Assembly: GCA_009781175.1 (NCBI GenBank)
Contig: WQYQ01000027.1
Span: 1-33,022, forward strand
DNA from: Betaproteobacteria bacterium
Lineage (GTDB): Bacteria; Pseudomonadota; Gammaproteobacteria; Burkholderiales; Rhodocyclaceae
Direction of reading: 5' to 3'
Length of the DNA stretch: 33,022 nucleotides
Position numbers and translations under genes: made by a program. The notes beneath the pieces are model-generated. The model was not told the DNA's origin. It ran no database searches and was given only the letters and a program-made list of their open reading frames with translations. Shown here piece after piece: positions 7,550 through 20,001 of the stretch; the stretch's first letter is position 1, and each line of letters begins with the position of its first letter.

Positions 7550-8034
7550 GAATGCGATTCCTTGGTGCCGCGCAGCTCGCGCAATTGGGCGATGACCATT
7601 AAAACGACGCCGAGCGTGATCGCCGAATCGGCGAGATTGAAAGCCGGCCAGCCATGTTCGCCGATATGGAAATACAGAAAATCGACGACCGCGCCGTACC
7701 GCCAGCGGTCGATCACATTGCCGAGCGCGCCGCCGACGATTAGCGAGAACGCCAGCGGCTGTAGCCACTCGTTGGCGTGTCGCTTCATCAAGCCGATCAG
7801 CCAGACCGAAATCACCAATGCGAGCATGATGAAAAACCATTTCTGCCAGCCAGGCTGGTTGGCGAGAAAGCTGAACGCCGCACCGGGGTTGTAAACCAGA
7901 ACGAGCTGGAAAAAATCGGTATACGGAATCGCTTCGCCGTAGTGCAGATTTCTCAATACCGCCAGCTTGGTGATCTGATCGAGCACGATCACCAAGCCGG
8001 ATAGGCCGAGCCAGCCCCAAAACCGTTTAGGCAT
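7546..8034 (-). CDS. lspA: Lipoprotein signal peptidase (signal peptidase II)
   Basis: 162 residues from MPKRFWGW, starting inside the last 8 nt of ileS. An inner-membrane aspartyl protease that removes signal peptides from prolipoproteins after lipid attachment. Four hydrophobic segments are visible (about 9-24, 66-83, 92-108, 137-150). The catalytic aspartates are D118 in the motif [16 protein letters not shown] and D136 in [18 protein letters not shown] (48-57) is the other conserved box. The upstream in-frame extension overlaps ileS and is not conserved, so the shorter start is preferred. The gene overlaps fkpB by 4 nt. Confidence 0.96.
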   Translation of the reverse strand: MPKRFWGWLGLSGLVIVLDQITKLAVLRNLHYGEAIPYTDFFQLVLVYNPGAAFSFLANQPGWQKWFFIMLALVISVWLIGLMKRHANEWLQPLAFSLIVGGALGNVIDRWRYGAVVDFLYFHIGEHGWPAFNLADSAITLGVVLMVIAQLRELRGTKESHS

Positions 8035-10834
8035 GGGTTCTGACCTCGCCGCTGCCATGCAAATTCTGATCGCAGCGCGCGCAAAGCGTTGGGTGCGTCG
8101 GATTGATGCCGACATCGGCGCGCCAATGCCAGCAGCGTTCGCATTTTTGATGCGTGCTCGGCGTGACGATAATGGTTTCTTCGGCTTCGCTGTCGACCTT
8201 GCGCAGGCTTGCCGCCGAGGTGATGAGCACGAGCTTCAAATCGTCCGCGAGCGAGGCCAGCGTGTCGTAGCGGTCACTGGCGGCGCGGATTTCGACTTCC
8301 GCCTGCAGCGAGGAGCCGATCTTGCCTTCGGTCCGCACGCTTTCGACGGCTTTCGCCACTTCGCTGCGTAGCGCGCGAATCGTGGCCCAGCGCGCGAGCA
8401 TGCCGGGTTCGCCTTCCTGCGCGGGCAGCGCGTGAAACGTATGCAGCATGACCGATTCTTCCGGGTTTTTCCTGTGCAGCACGGACCAGATTTCCTCCGC
8501 GGTGAAGGAAAGCACCGGGGCCATCAGCATGACGAGCGTCTGTGTGATGTGCCAGAGCGCGGTCTGTGCGGCGCGGCGGGCGCTTGAATCGGCCTGCGTC
8601 GTATACAGCCGGTCTTTGAGGATGTCGAGATAGAACGCGCCGAGGTCTTCGGAGCAGAAAATCTGCAGCGCCTGCATGACGCGATGGAACTCGAACTTCG
8701 CATAATCGGCTTCGGCCTGCGCCGCCATCTGGCGCGTCAGGGCGAGCGCGTAGCGATCGATGTCGAGCCATTGTTCGAGCGGCGCGGCGTCTTTCCCGAT
8801 ATCGAAATCGGCCGTATTGGCGAGAAGGAAGCGCAGCGTGTTGCGGATGCGGCGGTAGGTTTCGACAACGCGGTCGAGAATTTCCTTCGACATCGCCAGC
8901 TCGCCCGAATAATCGGTCGCGGCAACCCACAGGCGCAGGATTTCCGCGCCCATTTTCTCGCTGACTTCCTGTGGCAGGATCGTGTTACCGAGTGATTTAC
9001 TCATCTTGCGGCCGTGCTGGTCGACCGTGAAACCGTGCGTCAGCAGCGCTTTGTAGGGCGCATGGCCGTCGATCGCGGCGCCCGTCAGCAGCGAGGAGTG
9101 GAACCAGCCGCGGTGCTGGTCCGAGCCTTCGAGGTAGAGGTCGGCGCGCGGGCCGTGCGCATGGCCATCGTTGTGCGAGCCGCGCAGCACATGCCAGTGC
9201 GTGGTGCCGGAATCGAACCAGACGTCGAGCGTGTCGTTGATCTTTTCGTACTGCGCGGCTTCCTCGCCGAGCAGTTCCGCCGCATCGAGCTTGAACCAGG
9301 CTTCGATGCCGGCTTTTTCGATGCGCTGGGCAACCTGTTCCATCAGTTCGACGGTGCGCGGATGCAGTTCGCCAGTTTCTTTGTGCAGGAAGAACGGGAT
9401 CGGCACGCCCCAGTTGCGCTGGCGCGAGATGCACCAGTCGGGCCGGCCGGCGATCATCGCATGCAGGCGCGGTTTGCCCCAGGCCGGGTAGAACGCGGTC
9501 GCCTCGACGCTGCCAAGCGCTTTTTCGCGCAGGGTTTTGCCATCCGTGGGCGGCTTGTCCATGCCAATGAACCACTGTGTCGCGGCGCGGTAGATGACCG
9601 GCGTCCGGTGGCGCCAGCAGTGCATGTAGCTGTGTGTGATTCTGCCGTGCGAGAGCAGGGCGCCGACTTCGTGGAGTTTTTCGACGATCGGGCCGTTGGC
9701 TTTCCAGATTGACTGGCCACCGAAGAAGGGCAGCTCGTCGACGTAAACCCCATCGCTTTTGACGAGGGAAAGGATTTCGTCGTTACGCCGGCCGTAGGTA
9801 AGCCAGGAAGTGAAGTCGTCCGCGCCATGCGCCGGTGCGGAATGGACCACGCCAGTGCCGGCGTCGAGCCCAACATAATCGGCCAGATAAACGGGTGAGA
9901 CGCGATCATAGAACGGATGGCGGAATTCGAGCTTGTCGAGCGCCTGGCCCTTGGCTGTTGCGATGACTGTTCCGTCGAGCCCGAAACGCTCCAGGCTATC
10001 GGCGACGAGATCTTTCGCGAGCACGAGCAGGCGCGGGCCGGTATCGACGAGCGCATATTCGAATTCCGGATGCAGGTTGAGTGCCTGGTTGGCGGGAATC
10101 GTCCAGGGCGTCGTCGTCCAGATTACGGCATAGGCGGGTTTCGTCAGCTCGGCAAGGTGGAAGGCCCGCGCCAGCGGTTCGACATGCGCGTCCGAGATTT
10201 GGAACGCGACATCGATCGTCGGCGATTGCTTGTCGGCGTATTCGACTTCCGCTTCGGCCAGCGCCGAGCCGCAGTCGAAACACCAGTTGACCGGCTTGAG
10301 TCCCTTGAAGACATAGCCCTGGCGGACGATTTCGGCGAGCGCGCGGATTTCGCCTGCTTCGTTGCCGGGCGCCATCGTCAGATACGGGTTGTCCCAGTCG
10401 CCGAGTACGCCGAGGCGGATGAATTCCTGCTTCTGAATCTCGACCTGTTCCGCTGCGTAGACGCGGCAGAGTTCGCGCACCTTGTCGGCGGGCAGATTCT
10501 TGCCGTGCGTGACTTCGATTTTGTGTTCGATCGGCAGGCCGTGGCAGTCCCAGCCCGGCACATAAGGCGCGTCGAAACCCGCGAGCGTTTTCGAACGCAC
10601 GATGATGTCTTTGAGGATCTTGTTGAGCGCATGGCCCAAATGCAGATTGCCGTTGGCATAGGGCGGGCCGTCGTGCAGCACGAATTTCGGCCGGCCCGCG
10701 CTGGCCTTGCGGATTTTTTGATAGAGCTTGCGTTGCTGCCAGTCCGCCACCCAGCCCGGTTCGCGCTTGGGCAGATCGCCGCGCATCGGGAACGGGGTGT
10801 CGGGGAGATTCATGGTTTTTCGATAGTCGGACAT
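8027..10834 (-). CDS. ileS: Isoleucyl-tRNA synthetase
   Basis: 935 residues from [19 protein letters not shown], the usual start for proteobacterial IleRS; a longer in-frame extension upstream would enter the 3' flank of ribF. A class Ia synthetase that charges tRNA-Ile in the cytoplasm and edits valine. HIGH signature as [10 protein letters not shown] at about 61-70, KMSKS as [10 protein letters not shown] near 607-616. The CP1 editing domain lies between, with [17 protein letters not shown]-terminal zinc finger is present: CERCWHW and LCARCDQNL. It overlaps lspA by 8 nt and follows ribF after about 97 nt. No T-box or other leader is apparent in that gap. Confidence 0.98.
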   Translation of the reverse strand: MSDYRKTMNLPDTPFPMRGDLPKREPGWVADWQQRKLYQKIRKASAGRPKFVLHDGPPYANGNLHLGHALNKILKDIIVRSKTLAGFDAPYVPGWDCHGLPIEHKIEVTHGKNLPADKVRELCRVYAAEQVEIQKQEFIRLGVLGDWDNPYLTMAPGNEAGEIRALAEIVRQGYVFKGLKPVNWCFDCGSALAEAEVEYADKQSPTIDVAFQISDAHVEPLARAFHLAELTKPAYAVIWTTTPWTIPANQALNLHPEFEYALVDTGPRLLVLAKDLVADSLERFGLDGTVIATAKGQALDKLEFRHPFYDRVSPVYLADYVGLDAGTGVVHSAPAHGADDFTSWLTYGRRNDEILSLVKSDGVYVDELPFFGGQSIWKANGPIVEKLHEVGALLSHGRITHSYMHCWRHRTPVIYRAATQWFIGMDKPPTDGKTLREKALGSVEATAFYPAWGKPRLHAMIAGRPDWCISRQRNWGVPIPFFLHKETGELHPRTVELMEQVAQRIEKAGIEAWFKLDAAELLGEEAAQYEKINDTLDVWFDSGTTHWHVLRGSHNDGHAHGPRADLYLEGSDQHRGWFHSSLLTGAAIDGHAPYKALLTHGFTVDQHGRKMSKSLGNTILPQEVSEKMGAEILRLWVAATDYSGELAMSKEILDRVVETYRRIRNTLRFLLANTADFDIGKDAAPLEQWLDIDRYALALTRQMAAQAEADYAKFEFHRVMQALQIFCSEDLGAFYLDILKDRLYTTQADSSARRAAQTALWHITQTLVMLMAPVLSFTAEEIWSVLHRKNPEESVMLHTFHALPAQEGEPGMLARWATIRALRSEVAKAVESVRTEGKIGSSLQAEVEIRAASDRYDTLASLADDLKLVLITSAASLRKVDSEAEETIIVTPSTHQKCERCWHWRADVGINPTHPTLCARCDQNLHGSGEVRTHA

Positions 10835-10931
10835 ATCGGTGTTTACTCGCTGAATTCGGTCGAATACTGCACGTGGCACATGCCACGCGAACGATTCTGA
10901 ACAGATTCCAAAGATGCCGGCGTCTCGGAAT

Positions 10932-11879
10932 TCAGAGCGCCGGCACCGGAATTCGGTGTTGGGCCAGGATTTCTTTCGCCACTTCGCAGTCGCGGTCGAT
11001 GGCAATTTTCAGCGCTTCGAGCGAAGCGAATTTTTCCTCGTCGCGCTGCTTATGCAGGAAATGGACCTGGACATGGCGGCCATAGATTTCGCCGCTGAAG
11101 CCGAACAAGTAGACCTCAAGCTGCGCTACACCGTTCTTTGTCACAGTCGGCCGCACGCCCAAGCTGGCTACGCCAGGCCAGGGGGTTGCGCCAATGCCGC
11201 CGACCGTCACGGTGAAAATGCCTGCGAGCGCCGCGCGGTTGCGTTTGATTTGAACGTTCGCGGTCGGAAACCCAAGGGTTCGGCCAAGTTTATTGCCGTG
11301 GATCACGCGGCCGCTCATCGTATAGGGCCGGCCGATCAGGCGCTCGGCGTGTTCGATGTCACCGGCGATCAGCGCTTCGCGCACGGCCGAGCTGGACACG
11401 CGCTCACCTGCGAAATCGAGCGTCGGCATCGCTTCGACGCCGAAGCCCCAGGTTTCGCCGGCTTGCCGCAACAAATCGAAATTGCCTGCGCGGCCGCGCC
11501 CGAAGCAGAAATCGTCGCCGATCAGCAGATGGCGCACGCCGAGGCTGCGCACGAGAATTCGTTCGATGAATTGCTGCGCCTCAAGCGCCGCGAACTGCGC
11601 ATCGAAGCGCAGGATATAGACGCGATCGACGCCCGCTTCGGCCATCAATTCGAGCTTTTCACGCAGGCGCGAAAGCCGTGGCGGCGCCGATTCGGGAGCG
11701 AAGAATTCGCGTGGATGCGGCTCGAAAGTCAGCACCGTAGCCGGCAACGCCCGCTCGCGCGCTTCGCGCACGAGGAGTTGGAGGAGCGCTTGGTGACCAC
11801 GGTGTACGCCATCGAAATTGCCGATGGTCAGCACCGAAGACACCTCCGCCCGATCGGGAAGGCCGCGGAAAACCAACAT
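10932..11879 (-). CDS. ribF: Bifunctional riboflavin kinase / FAD synthetase
   Basis: 315 residues, normal length. The N-terminal FMN adenylyltransferase domain shows [13 protein letters not shown] (18-30), which holds the HxGH-like nucleotidyl-transferase motif, and '[15 protein letters not shown]' (121-135). The C-terminal flavokinase domain contains [13 protein letters not shown] (199-211), with the PTAN motif, and the ending '[19 protein letters not shown]'. It converts riboflavin to FMN and then FAD. First gene of the ribF-ileS-lspA-fkpB-ispH cluster. The start MLVFRGLPD matches the typical betaproteobacterial N-terminus, although no clear Shine-Dalgarno precedes it. Confidence 0.97.
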   Translation of the reverse strand: MLVFRGLPDRAEVSSVLTIGNFDGVHRGHQALLQLLVREARERALPATVLTFEPHPREFFAPESAPPRLSRLREKLELMAEAGVDRVYILRFDAQFAALEAQQFIERILVRSLGVRHLLIGDDFCFGRGRAGNFDLLRQAGETWGFGVEAMPTLDFAGERVSSSAVREALIAGDIEHAERLIGRPYTMSGRVIHGNKLGRTLGFPTANVQIKRNRAALAGIFTVTVGGIGATPWPGVASLGVRPTVTKNGVAQLEVYLFGFSGEIYGRHVQVHFLHKQRDEEKFASLEALKIAIDRDCEVAKEILAQHRIPVPAL

Positions 11880-11963
11880 AAGCGACTGAGAAAAATGACA
11901 AATTATAGCCTGTTGGCTGGCTTTCCCGGGGGAGGAGATGCGTGCGCTTAATTTGCGGTTATC

Positions 11964-12031
11964 TCTGCGCGAAGTCGCAGGACGCAGAATCCACTAGCGG
12001 AGGAAAAATGGATTCTGCGACTACGCGCAGA
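11964..12031. repeat. Imperfect palindromic intergenic element (REP/MITE-like)
   Basis: A perfect 11-bp inner stem, CGCAGAATCCA (11983-11993) with TGGATTCTGCG (12009-12019), encloses a 15-nt loop. Outer arms TCTGCGCGAAGT (11964-11975) and ACTACGCGCAGA (12020-12031) pair with one mismatch. The left arm has 7 extra nt (CGCAGGA), which looks like a partial duplication of the CGCAG core. It lies between the ribF start and the glgA end and is not followed by a T-run. The shape suggests a dispersed palindromic repeat; copies elsewhere in the genome cannot be checked here. Confidence 0.55.
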
Positions 12032-12045
12032 ATGACCACACATCG

Positions 12046-12081
12046 AACACAAGCCCCACCATGAGTGGCGGGGTTTGTGTT
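12046..12081 (-). terminator. Strong hairpin just after the glgA stop
   Basis: AACACAAGCCCCACC (12046-12060) pairs with GGCGGGGTTTGTGTT (12067-12081) around a 6-nt loop. Thirteen of 15 positions are Watson-Crick and the other two can form G-U pairs on one strand. It begins 4 nt beyond the glgA stop, which suits a minus-strand transcription terminator for the glycogen operon, although the T-tract (TTGTGTT, inside the stem) is weak. Confidence 0.6.
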
Positions 12082-12085
12082 TGAC

Positions 12086-13567
12086 TCAGTTTTTCAATGC
12101 GCGTTGGTAGACCGATATATAGCGTTCCGCCGCGTTATTCCAGCCAAAGTGGGTTTCCATCCCGTGACGTTGCAGTTGTCGCCAGATTGTGGGATTGCGA
12201 TAGGCCGCGACGGCGCGCTGGACTGCATCGAGCAGGCTAGCCGCGTCGGGTGCGTCGAATACGAAACCGTTCGCGCTGCCATCGGCGAGCGTATCTGGGC
12301 TGAGGTTAACCACGGTGTCGGCAAGCCCGCCGGTGCGCCGCACAACCGGCGGCGTGCCATAGCGCAGGCTGTACATCTGGTTCAGGCCGCAAGGCTCGAA
12401 CAGCGATGGCATGAGGAAAATGTCAGCCCCGGCTTCGATTTGATGCGCGAGCGCTTCGTCGTAACCGATCAAGACCATGCATTTATGTGCATGACGGTGC
12501 GTAAGATCCGAAAACGCTTTTTCCAGACGGCGCTCGCCCGTGCCGAGAATGGCCAGCTGACAGCCTTCGGCAATCAGCCGATCGGCGGTTTCGAGGATCA
12601 GATCGGAGCCTTTCTGGTGCGTGAGCCGGCTGACCATGCCGAGCAGAGGCACATCCGGATTGATCTCGAAGCCCAGGCGTTTTTGCAGCGCGGCTTTGTT
12701 ACTCGCCTTACCCTCCAGGGCATCGACCGAGTAGGGTAAGGGTACGTGCGTATCGAGCGATGGATCCCAAACCGTTTCGTCGATCCCATTCAGGATGCCG
12801 GTCAAAGCGTTGGCGCGAAAGTGCAGCAGCCCTTCCAGGCCACAACCGAATTCCGGCGTTTGAATTTCTTGCGCGTAGGTTGGGCTGACGGTCGTAATCT
12901 GGTCCGCAAACTGGAGCCCGCTTTTCAGGAATGAAAGCTGGCCGTGGAACTCGACGCCGTCATAGCGGAAGGAGTGAGCCGGAAGCCCCAGCGCATGCAG
13001 CGCGTCGTAAGCGAATAAGCCGGTAAACGCGAGGTTGTGCACGGTTATGACGGTTGGCGCTCCGCCACCGAGGAGTGCGCGAAAAGCGGGGGCAAGCGCG
13101 GTGTGCCAGTCGTTGCAATGCAGGATGTCGGGTTGCCAGTCGGGAATCTGGCCCGGTCCGCTGAGCCAGTGCGCGACGCGCGAAAGCAGGCCGAAGCGCA
13201 GACTGTTGTCGCTCCATGCGTGGCCGTGACTGTCGGCGTAGGGGTTGCCGTGGCGCTCATACATTGCCGGGCAGTCGAGCAGAATCAGTTCGGCACCTTT
13301 GGCGAGCTCCCCCGCGCGCAGCAGGCGGGCGGAGGGAAGTTGCGGAGCCAGGACGGGCACTTCCAGCCAGGGCATGGCCTTGGGAAAGGCGGATCGAATG
13401 GCTGGGTAGGCGGGGGTGAGCACTTTTACGTCACAGCCCGCCTGCGCGAGCGCAGGCGGCAGGGCGCTTGCGACATCTCCCAGCCCCCCTGTTTTAACCC
13501 AGGGGGCGATTTCCGACGTGGCAAAAAGGATGCGTAAAGAAGAGAGCTTGGTTTTGCTGGCCATCAT
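12086..13567 (-). CDS. glgA: Glycogen synthase (ADP-glucose type)
   Basis: 493 residues, close to E. coli GlgA (477). It transfers glucose from ADP-glucose to the growing alpha-1,4-glucan. N-terminal GT5 motif: [15 protein letters not shown] (18-32), with the KTGGL ADP-glucose-binding lysine at 25. Later blocks include '[10 protein letters not shown]', '[11 protein letters not shown]' and the C-terminal GT-B nucleotide-binding region with '[19 protein letters not shown]' and '[14 protein letters not shown]'. The start is ATGATGGCC; the first ATG overlaps the glgC stop by ATGA, so the two are translationally coupled, and the second ATG 3 nt later is an equal alternative. Confidence 0.96.
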   Translation of the reverse strand: MMASKTKLSSLRILFATSEIAPWVKTGGLGDVASALPPALAQAGCDVKVLTPAYPAIRSAFPKAMPWLEVPVLAPQLPSARLLRAGELAKGAELILLDCPAMYERHGNPYADSHGHAWSDNSLRFGLLSRVAHWLSGPGQIPDWQPDILHCNDWHTALAPAFRALLGGGAPTVITVHNLAFTGLFAYDALHALGLPAHSFRYDGVEFHGQLSFLKSGLQFADQITTVSPTYAQEIQTPEFGCGLEGLLHFRANALTGILNGIDETVWDPSLDTHVPLPYSVDALEGKASNKAALQKRLGFEINPDVPLLGMVSRLTHQKGSDLILETADRLIAEGCQLAILGTGERRLEKAFSDLTHRHAHKCMVLIGYDEALAHQIEAGADIFLMPSLFEPCGLNQMYSLRYGTPPVVRRTGGLADTVVNLSPDTLADGSANGFVFDAPDAASLLDAVQRAVAAYRNPTIWRQLQRHGMETHFGWNNAAERYISVYQRALKN

Positions 13568-14838
13568 GTGCTGCGAGTATCCTGTCCGAGCATGTCGGCG
13601 GTCACCAGGGTGACGCCATTTTCGGTGACGTGGAAGCGTTCGGCGTCTTTCTTGGGATCGAGCCCGATTTCCATTCCGGGCGGGATCTTGCAGCCTTCGT
13701 CGACGATGACTTTTTTGAGCACGCAATCGCGGCCCACATCGACGCCCGGCAGCAGAACCGAATCTTCGACTTTGCTGTAACTATGAATCTGGACGCGGTG
13801 GAAGAGCAACGAACGCCGCACGGTTGCGCCGCTGATAATGCATCCGCCCGAGAGCATGGAGTCCACCGCCATGCCGCGACGGTCGTCGTCGTCGAACACG
13901 AATTTTGCCGGCGGCAGTTGTTCTTGCGCCGTCCAGATCGGCCAATCCTTGTTGTAGAGGTTCAGATCGGGGATCACATGGGTGAGGTCGAGGTTGGCTT
14001 CCCAATAGGCGTCGATGGTGCCGACGTCGCGCCAGTAAGGCAGTTTGCCCTCTTCTCCAATATGGCTGTCCGCGAAATTGTGGGCGAACACGCGATGCCG
14101 CCCGACGCAGTGGGGGATGATGTCCTTGCCGAAGTCGTGACTGGAACTGGGGCTGGCTTCGTCGCGCATGAGCTGATCGTAGAGAAACTCCGCGGTGAAA
14201 ACGTAGATGCCCATGCTGGCGAGCGCCCGGGTCGGGTCTCCCGGCATCGGTGATGGATTCGCGGGCTTTTCCTGGAAAGCGGTGATCCGGGATTGTTCGT
14301 CGACGGCCATGACGCCGAACGCCGAGGCATCTTTGATCGGCACATCCATGCATGCAACGCTCAAATCAGCGCCGCGATCGGCGTGTTCGGCAAGCATGCG
14401 GCCGTAGTCCATTTTGTAAATATGGTCGCCTGCGAGCACTAACACATGTGTGGCGCTCGATTGCCGGATTGCATCGAGGTTCTGGTGGACCGCATCGGCG
14501 GTGCCGCGGTACCAACGTTCTTCATCAATGTTCTGCTGTGCGGGCATGATGTCGACGAATTCGTCGAAACGCCCGTCGAGAAAGCTCCATCCGCGCTGCA
14601 AATGGCGAATCAGACTCTGCGCCTTGTATTGCGTCGCCACGCCGATTTTCCGAATGCCGGAATTGACGCAATTCGACAAGGTGAAATCGACAATGCGGAA
14701 TTTCCCGGCAAACGGAACGGCCGGCTTGGCGCGCCAGTCGGTTAATTGCTTGAGGCGGCTTCCCCGCCCTCCTGCCAGGACAATGGCATAAGTGCTGCGG
14801 GTGAGTTGACTGATGAAACGGGTTTGGGTTTGCCCCAT
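13564..14838 (-). CDS. glgC: Glucose-1-phosphate adenylyltransferase, copy next to glgA
   Basis: 424 residues from [12 protein letters not shown], chosen because AGGAG lies 7 nt upstream; a longer in-frame extension has no homology. It makes ADP-glucose from glucose-1-phosphate and ATP, the committed step of glycogen synthesis. The nucleotidyl-transferase motif is [13 protein letters not shown], followed by '[17 protein letters not shown]' with the activator-site lysine region. Catalytic GDHIYKMD, glucose-1-phosphate motif EKPANP and 'LASMGIYVF' are intact. C-terminal left-handed helix repeats: [16 protein letters not shown]. The sequence matches E. coli GlgC closely in [10 protein letters not shown] and [11 protein letters not shown], so this is the more canonical of the two copies. 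Overlaps glgA by 4 nt. Confidence 0.96.
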   Translation of the reverse strand: MGQTQTRFISQLTRSTYAIVLAGGRGSRLKQLTDWRAKPAVPFAGKFRIVDFTLSNCVNSGIRKIGVATQYKAQSLIRHLQRGWSFLDGRFDEFVDIMPAQQNIDEERWYRGTADAVHQNLDAIRQSSATHVLVLAGDHIYKMDYGRMLAEHADRGADLSVACMDVPIKDASAFGVMAVDEQSRITAFQEKPANPSPMPGDPTRALASMGIYVFTAEFLYDQLMRDEASPSSSHDFGKDIIPHCVGRHRVFAHNFADSHIGEEGKLPYWRDVGTIDAYWEANLDLTHVIPDLNLYNKDWPIWTAQEQLPPAKFVFDDDDRRGMAVDSMLSGGCIISGATVRRSLLFHRVQIHSYSKVEDSVLLPGVDVGRDCVLKKVIVDEGCKIPPGMEIGLDPKKDAERFHVTENGVTLVTADMLGQDTRST

Positions 14839-14959
14839 AACGAACTCCTCTTGTGCAGATCTCTCGTGGCGCACGGTCGACCTTGGCTCTGAGTCGTTGC
14901 GGAGGTTTTGTAAACGACGCTTGCCCGCAGCTTCAGAGGAGGACTCAGACAAGCCTCAT

Positions 14960-16258
14960 TCATCGAATGAAATGCACTTGCTGCCCCAACATATCCGGTG
15001 TGACCAGTGTGACGCCGTGCTCGCTTATATAAAACCGCTTTCGATCTTCTTCTGTGTTGACGCCGATCTGGAGTTGGGCGGGAATTTTGCACCGTTTGTC
15101 GATTACGCAACGCCGCAAAATCGCGCCCTGGCCGATTTCCACTTCGGGCAAAATCACAGAATCGCTAATCTTAGCGTAACTGTGAATGCGTACTTCGGAA
15201 AACAGCATTGAGCGCCGGATTTCCGCGCCGGAGATGATGCAGCCTCCCGCGACCAGGGAGTCGACAGCGAGGCCGCGGCGCGCATCGGCGTCAAAGACGA
15301 ATTTCGCGGGCGGGAGTTGTTCCTGCCAGGTCCAGATCGGCCATTCCTCGTCATACACATTGAGTTCCGGCGTCACCTTGGTCAGATCCATATTCGCTTC
15401 CCAATAGGCATCGAGCGTGCCGACGTCGCGCCAGTAGCACGGCTTGTCGGGCTCGCCGACGCAGCTTTCCTTGAAGCTATGGGCATGGACGCGGTAACGC
15501 TTCATGCAGTGGGGGATAATGTTCTTGCCAAAATCGTGGGCGGATTTGCTTTCACCCGAATCGCGCACAAGCTGTTCGAAAAGAAACGCGGCATTGAAGA
15601 CGTAAATACCCATGCTCGCCAGCGCAAAACCGGGCTGATCGGGAAGCGGTGCCGGATGTTCCGGTTTCTCAGTGAAGGCGACGATGCGTTTGTCCTGGTC
15701 GATTTCCATTACGCCGAAGTCTTTGGCCGCCGCGAGCGGAACTTCGATGCAGCCTATCGTGAGATCGGCCTGGCTTGCGGCATGCGCGGCGAGCATGCGG
15801 CCGTAGTCCATTTTGTAAACATGGTCGCCCGAAAGCACCAGGATGTAGCCGGGCTCGGCGCGCCGGATCACATCGAGGTTTTGAAACACGGCGTCGGCCG
15901 TGCCTTGGTACCAATGTGTTTCGTCGACGTTCTGCTGGGCCGGCATGATTTCGATGAACTCGTCGAAGCGGCCATCGAGAAAACTCCAGGCGCGCTGCAA
16001 ATGCCGGATCAGGCTTTGGGCTTTGTATTGCGTTGCAACCCCGATGCGGCGAATGCCGGAATTGACGCAATTCGACAAGGTGAAATCGACGATGCGGAAT
16101 TTGCCGCCGAATGGAACAGCGGGTTTGGCGCGCCAATCGGTGAGCTGCTTGAGCCGGCTTCCACGCCCCCCCGCGAGCACGATGGCGTAGGCCCGGCGCG
16201 TGAGCTGGCTGATGAAGCGCCGCTCGGTAGCGGCGGGTATTGCTGTCCTGGTCGTCAT
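14960..16258 (-). CDS. glgC: Second glucose-1-phosphate adenylyltransferase paralogue
   Basis: 432 residues from [22 protein letters not shown] precedes the ATG, and an in-frame upstream extension crosses the divergent promoter region. Very similar to the next gene over the first 130 residues (both with [20 protein letters not shown] and '[18 protein letters not shown]'). Catalytic motifs are kept: [37 protein letters not shown]. It departs from the E. coli pattern in places where its neighbour does not, e.g. [12 protein letters not shown] instead of SAFGVMAVD, and DQPG instead of DPT. A 121-nt gap separates it from the downstream copy. It could be a differently regulated isoform or a partner subunit of a heterotetramer. 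Confidence 0.93.
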   Translation of the reverse strand: MTTRTAIPAATERRFISQLTRRAYAIVLAGGRGSRLKQLTDWRAKPAVPFGGKFRIVDFTLSNCVNSGIRRIGVATQYKAQSLIRHLQRAWSFLDGRFDEFIEIMPAQQNVDETHWYQGTADAVFQNLDVIRRAEPGYILVLSGDHVYKMDYGRMLAAHAASQADLTIGCIEVPLAAAKDFGVMEIDQDKRIVAFTEKPEHPAPLPDQPGFALASMGIYVFNAAFLFEQLVRDSGESKSAHDFGKNIIPHCMKRYRVHAHSFKESCVGEPDKPCYWRDVGTLDAYWEANMDLTKVTPELNVYDEEWPIWTWQEQLPPAKFVFDADARRGLAVDSLVAGGCIISGAEIRRSMLFSEVRIHSYAKISDSVILPEVEIGQGAILRRCVIDKRCKIPAQLQIGVNTEEDRKRFYISEHGVTLVTPDMLGQQVHFIR

Positions 16259-16367
16259 GAGATCCCCCGATTTCCCGAGCTGCGTTCTTACATCATGGTC
16301 GACTGCGGCGGTGTCGCAAGCGTTCTTTGTCGGCACATATCCGGCCAGGGCCGAGAGGGACCTTTTT

Positions 16368-16385
16368 CCATACTTGTCAGTATGG
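16368..16385. promoter_or_regulatory. Perfect inverted repeat in the glgC/fadH divergent promoter region
   Basis: CCATACT-TGTC-AGTATGG: 7-bp perfect arms around a 4-nt spacer, ending 44 nt upstream of the fadH ATG. The geometry suits a homodimeric repressor of the TetR type, a class that often controls fatty-acid degradation genes. No T-run follows, and the position in a 171-nt divergent promoter gap argues against a terminator. The rest of the gap shows no gene. Confidence 0.5.
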
Positions 16386-16417
16386 TTAAATCGCTGTCGA
16401 TTCACTTGGCAATTTAA

Positions 16418-18457
<2,040 letters not shown>

Positions 18458-18497
18458 TAGCCTGCCGGCCCAATTGAAACCCGGCGGCCCGCTTCAG

Positions 18498-19977
18498 ATG
18501 GACCTGAAAAAATACTGGACTTCCACCTCCCTGGCGACGTTCATTTCGTGGCCGATATACTTGAACGGCTCTTTGATTTTGTTGCGAATGGCAACCGCAA
18601 ACCCCTGGGTTCTGCCCTTGGGCATCTTTCCCTTGCTCGTGCTGGGACACGTTATCTACAAATTTGGGAAAGACACCGTACTGCCGGATACCTTCCTGTC
18701 GCGCTATGGGCCATTCCTTGCGCCCATCCTCTGCACACTCGTCGTATGGCTATTCATGGCTTCGGTTAACGGAGGCGATTTTTCAAAACATAGTTACGGC
18801 AACTTCGGACTGCTCGTTTTTTTGCCTTCTTTCGCTTTTTACTTTTGGGCGATTTCGAGGACATACTGGTTTCTTCCTGCTTTGACCATTGCGGGCAGTC
18901 TGTTTTTCATCGTGTGTTTTGCCGTTGGAACATGGCGCAGCAAACGCCTTGCGACACGGGAAAATAAAAAGGGGCTTTACGCGCTGGGGCTCATTTTGAT
19001 TCTGGCTTCCGTTGCCACGGTGCAGGGCTACACGCAGTATCGGAGCGTCCTGCATCCGGACCCGAACTACCCCGAGCCGAGCAACGATGCTTATTCATTG
19101 AGACGTGACTACGGCCCCTTCGACGGGAACTCTAAACTGGTTTCTCCAAAAAAACCGCCATCGCTGCAAATCGACCAGGACTACCCGAAACTGGATGGCG
19201 CCGTCGCGCTGATTCCGATTTATGCCGCAGCAGCGAAGGCCATCTATCGGGTAGGCGAAGCGCAGGACAGTGAAAACTTGCGCAAAAAAGCCGTGGGTTT
19301 CAGTGAGACGACGCCCGCCGCGTACAAGGCGCTGCTCGACGGGCGGGCGGAAATCATTTTTACCCTGGCGCCCTCCGACGAGCAGGTAAAAGAAGCCGCC
19401 GAAAAAGGCGTTGCCTACACCCTCACGCCGATCGCCAGGGAAGCCTTCGTGCTCCTGGTCAACGAACAGAACCCGGTGACAAACCTGAGCGCCGCGCAAA
19501 TCCGCGACATTTACAGCGGCAAAATCAAGGACTGGCGGGAAGTGGGCGGAGCGCCGGGAAAGATCATGGCGTTCCAGCGCAACGCGGGATCGGGCAGCCA
19601 GACGGCCATGCTGCGGGTCATGGACGGGACGTCGATGCGCGAACCGCTCAAAGCTGAATACCATGAATCAATGGGCAATCATCCGTAAGGTCGCCGACTA
19701 CCGCAATCTGGATCACGCGATCGGCTACTCGTTCCGCTTTTATGCCATGGTGATGTACCCAATCCCCGGCATCCGCCTTCTGTCCATCGACAATATTGCG
19801 CCCACGGTGGAAAACATTCGTAACGGCGGCTATCCGTTTACGGACAACATTTACATGGTGAACGCCCGCCCGCTTTCCGAAAATGCTCGGAAACTGCACG
19901 ACTGGTTCCTCAGTGACGAAGGACAGCAATTGATCGTGGAAGCCGGTTATGTGCCTTTGAAGGGTGATTCCCGCTGA
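18498..19977 (+). pseudogene. Membrane-anchored PstS-like substrate-binding protein, broken by a frameshift
   Basis: The first frame runs from the ATG at 18498 to a stop at 19686-19688 (396 residues); the protein continues in the +1 frame to 19977. The N-terminal 180 residues hold five or six membrane helices (e.g. 37-56, 73-91, 103-120, 124-145, 159-178). A PstS-like periplasmic domain follows: YPKLDGAVALIPIYAAAAKA, 'LSAAQIRDIYSGKIKDWREVGG' (22 residues, split by eye: LSAAQIRDIY and SGKIKDWREVGG) and FQRNAGSGSQTAML. After the shift the expected family sequence resumes: AIIRKVADYRN, AIGYSFRFYA, 'SDEGQQLIVEAGYVPLKG'. The break lies near 19677, just after the Met-Gly of the usual MGG motif, and equals one extra base or two missing bases. 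I see no slippery sequence. Either a real pseudogene or a sequencing error. Phosphate binding is inferred from the domain only. Confidence 0.8.
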
Positions 19978-20001
19978 TTCTCTGTTACGCGCTTGCCGTG
20001 G

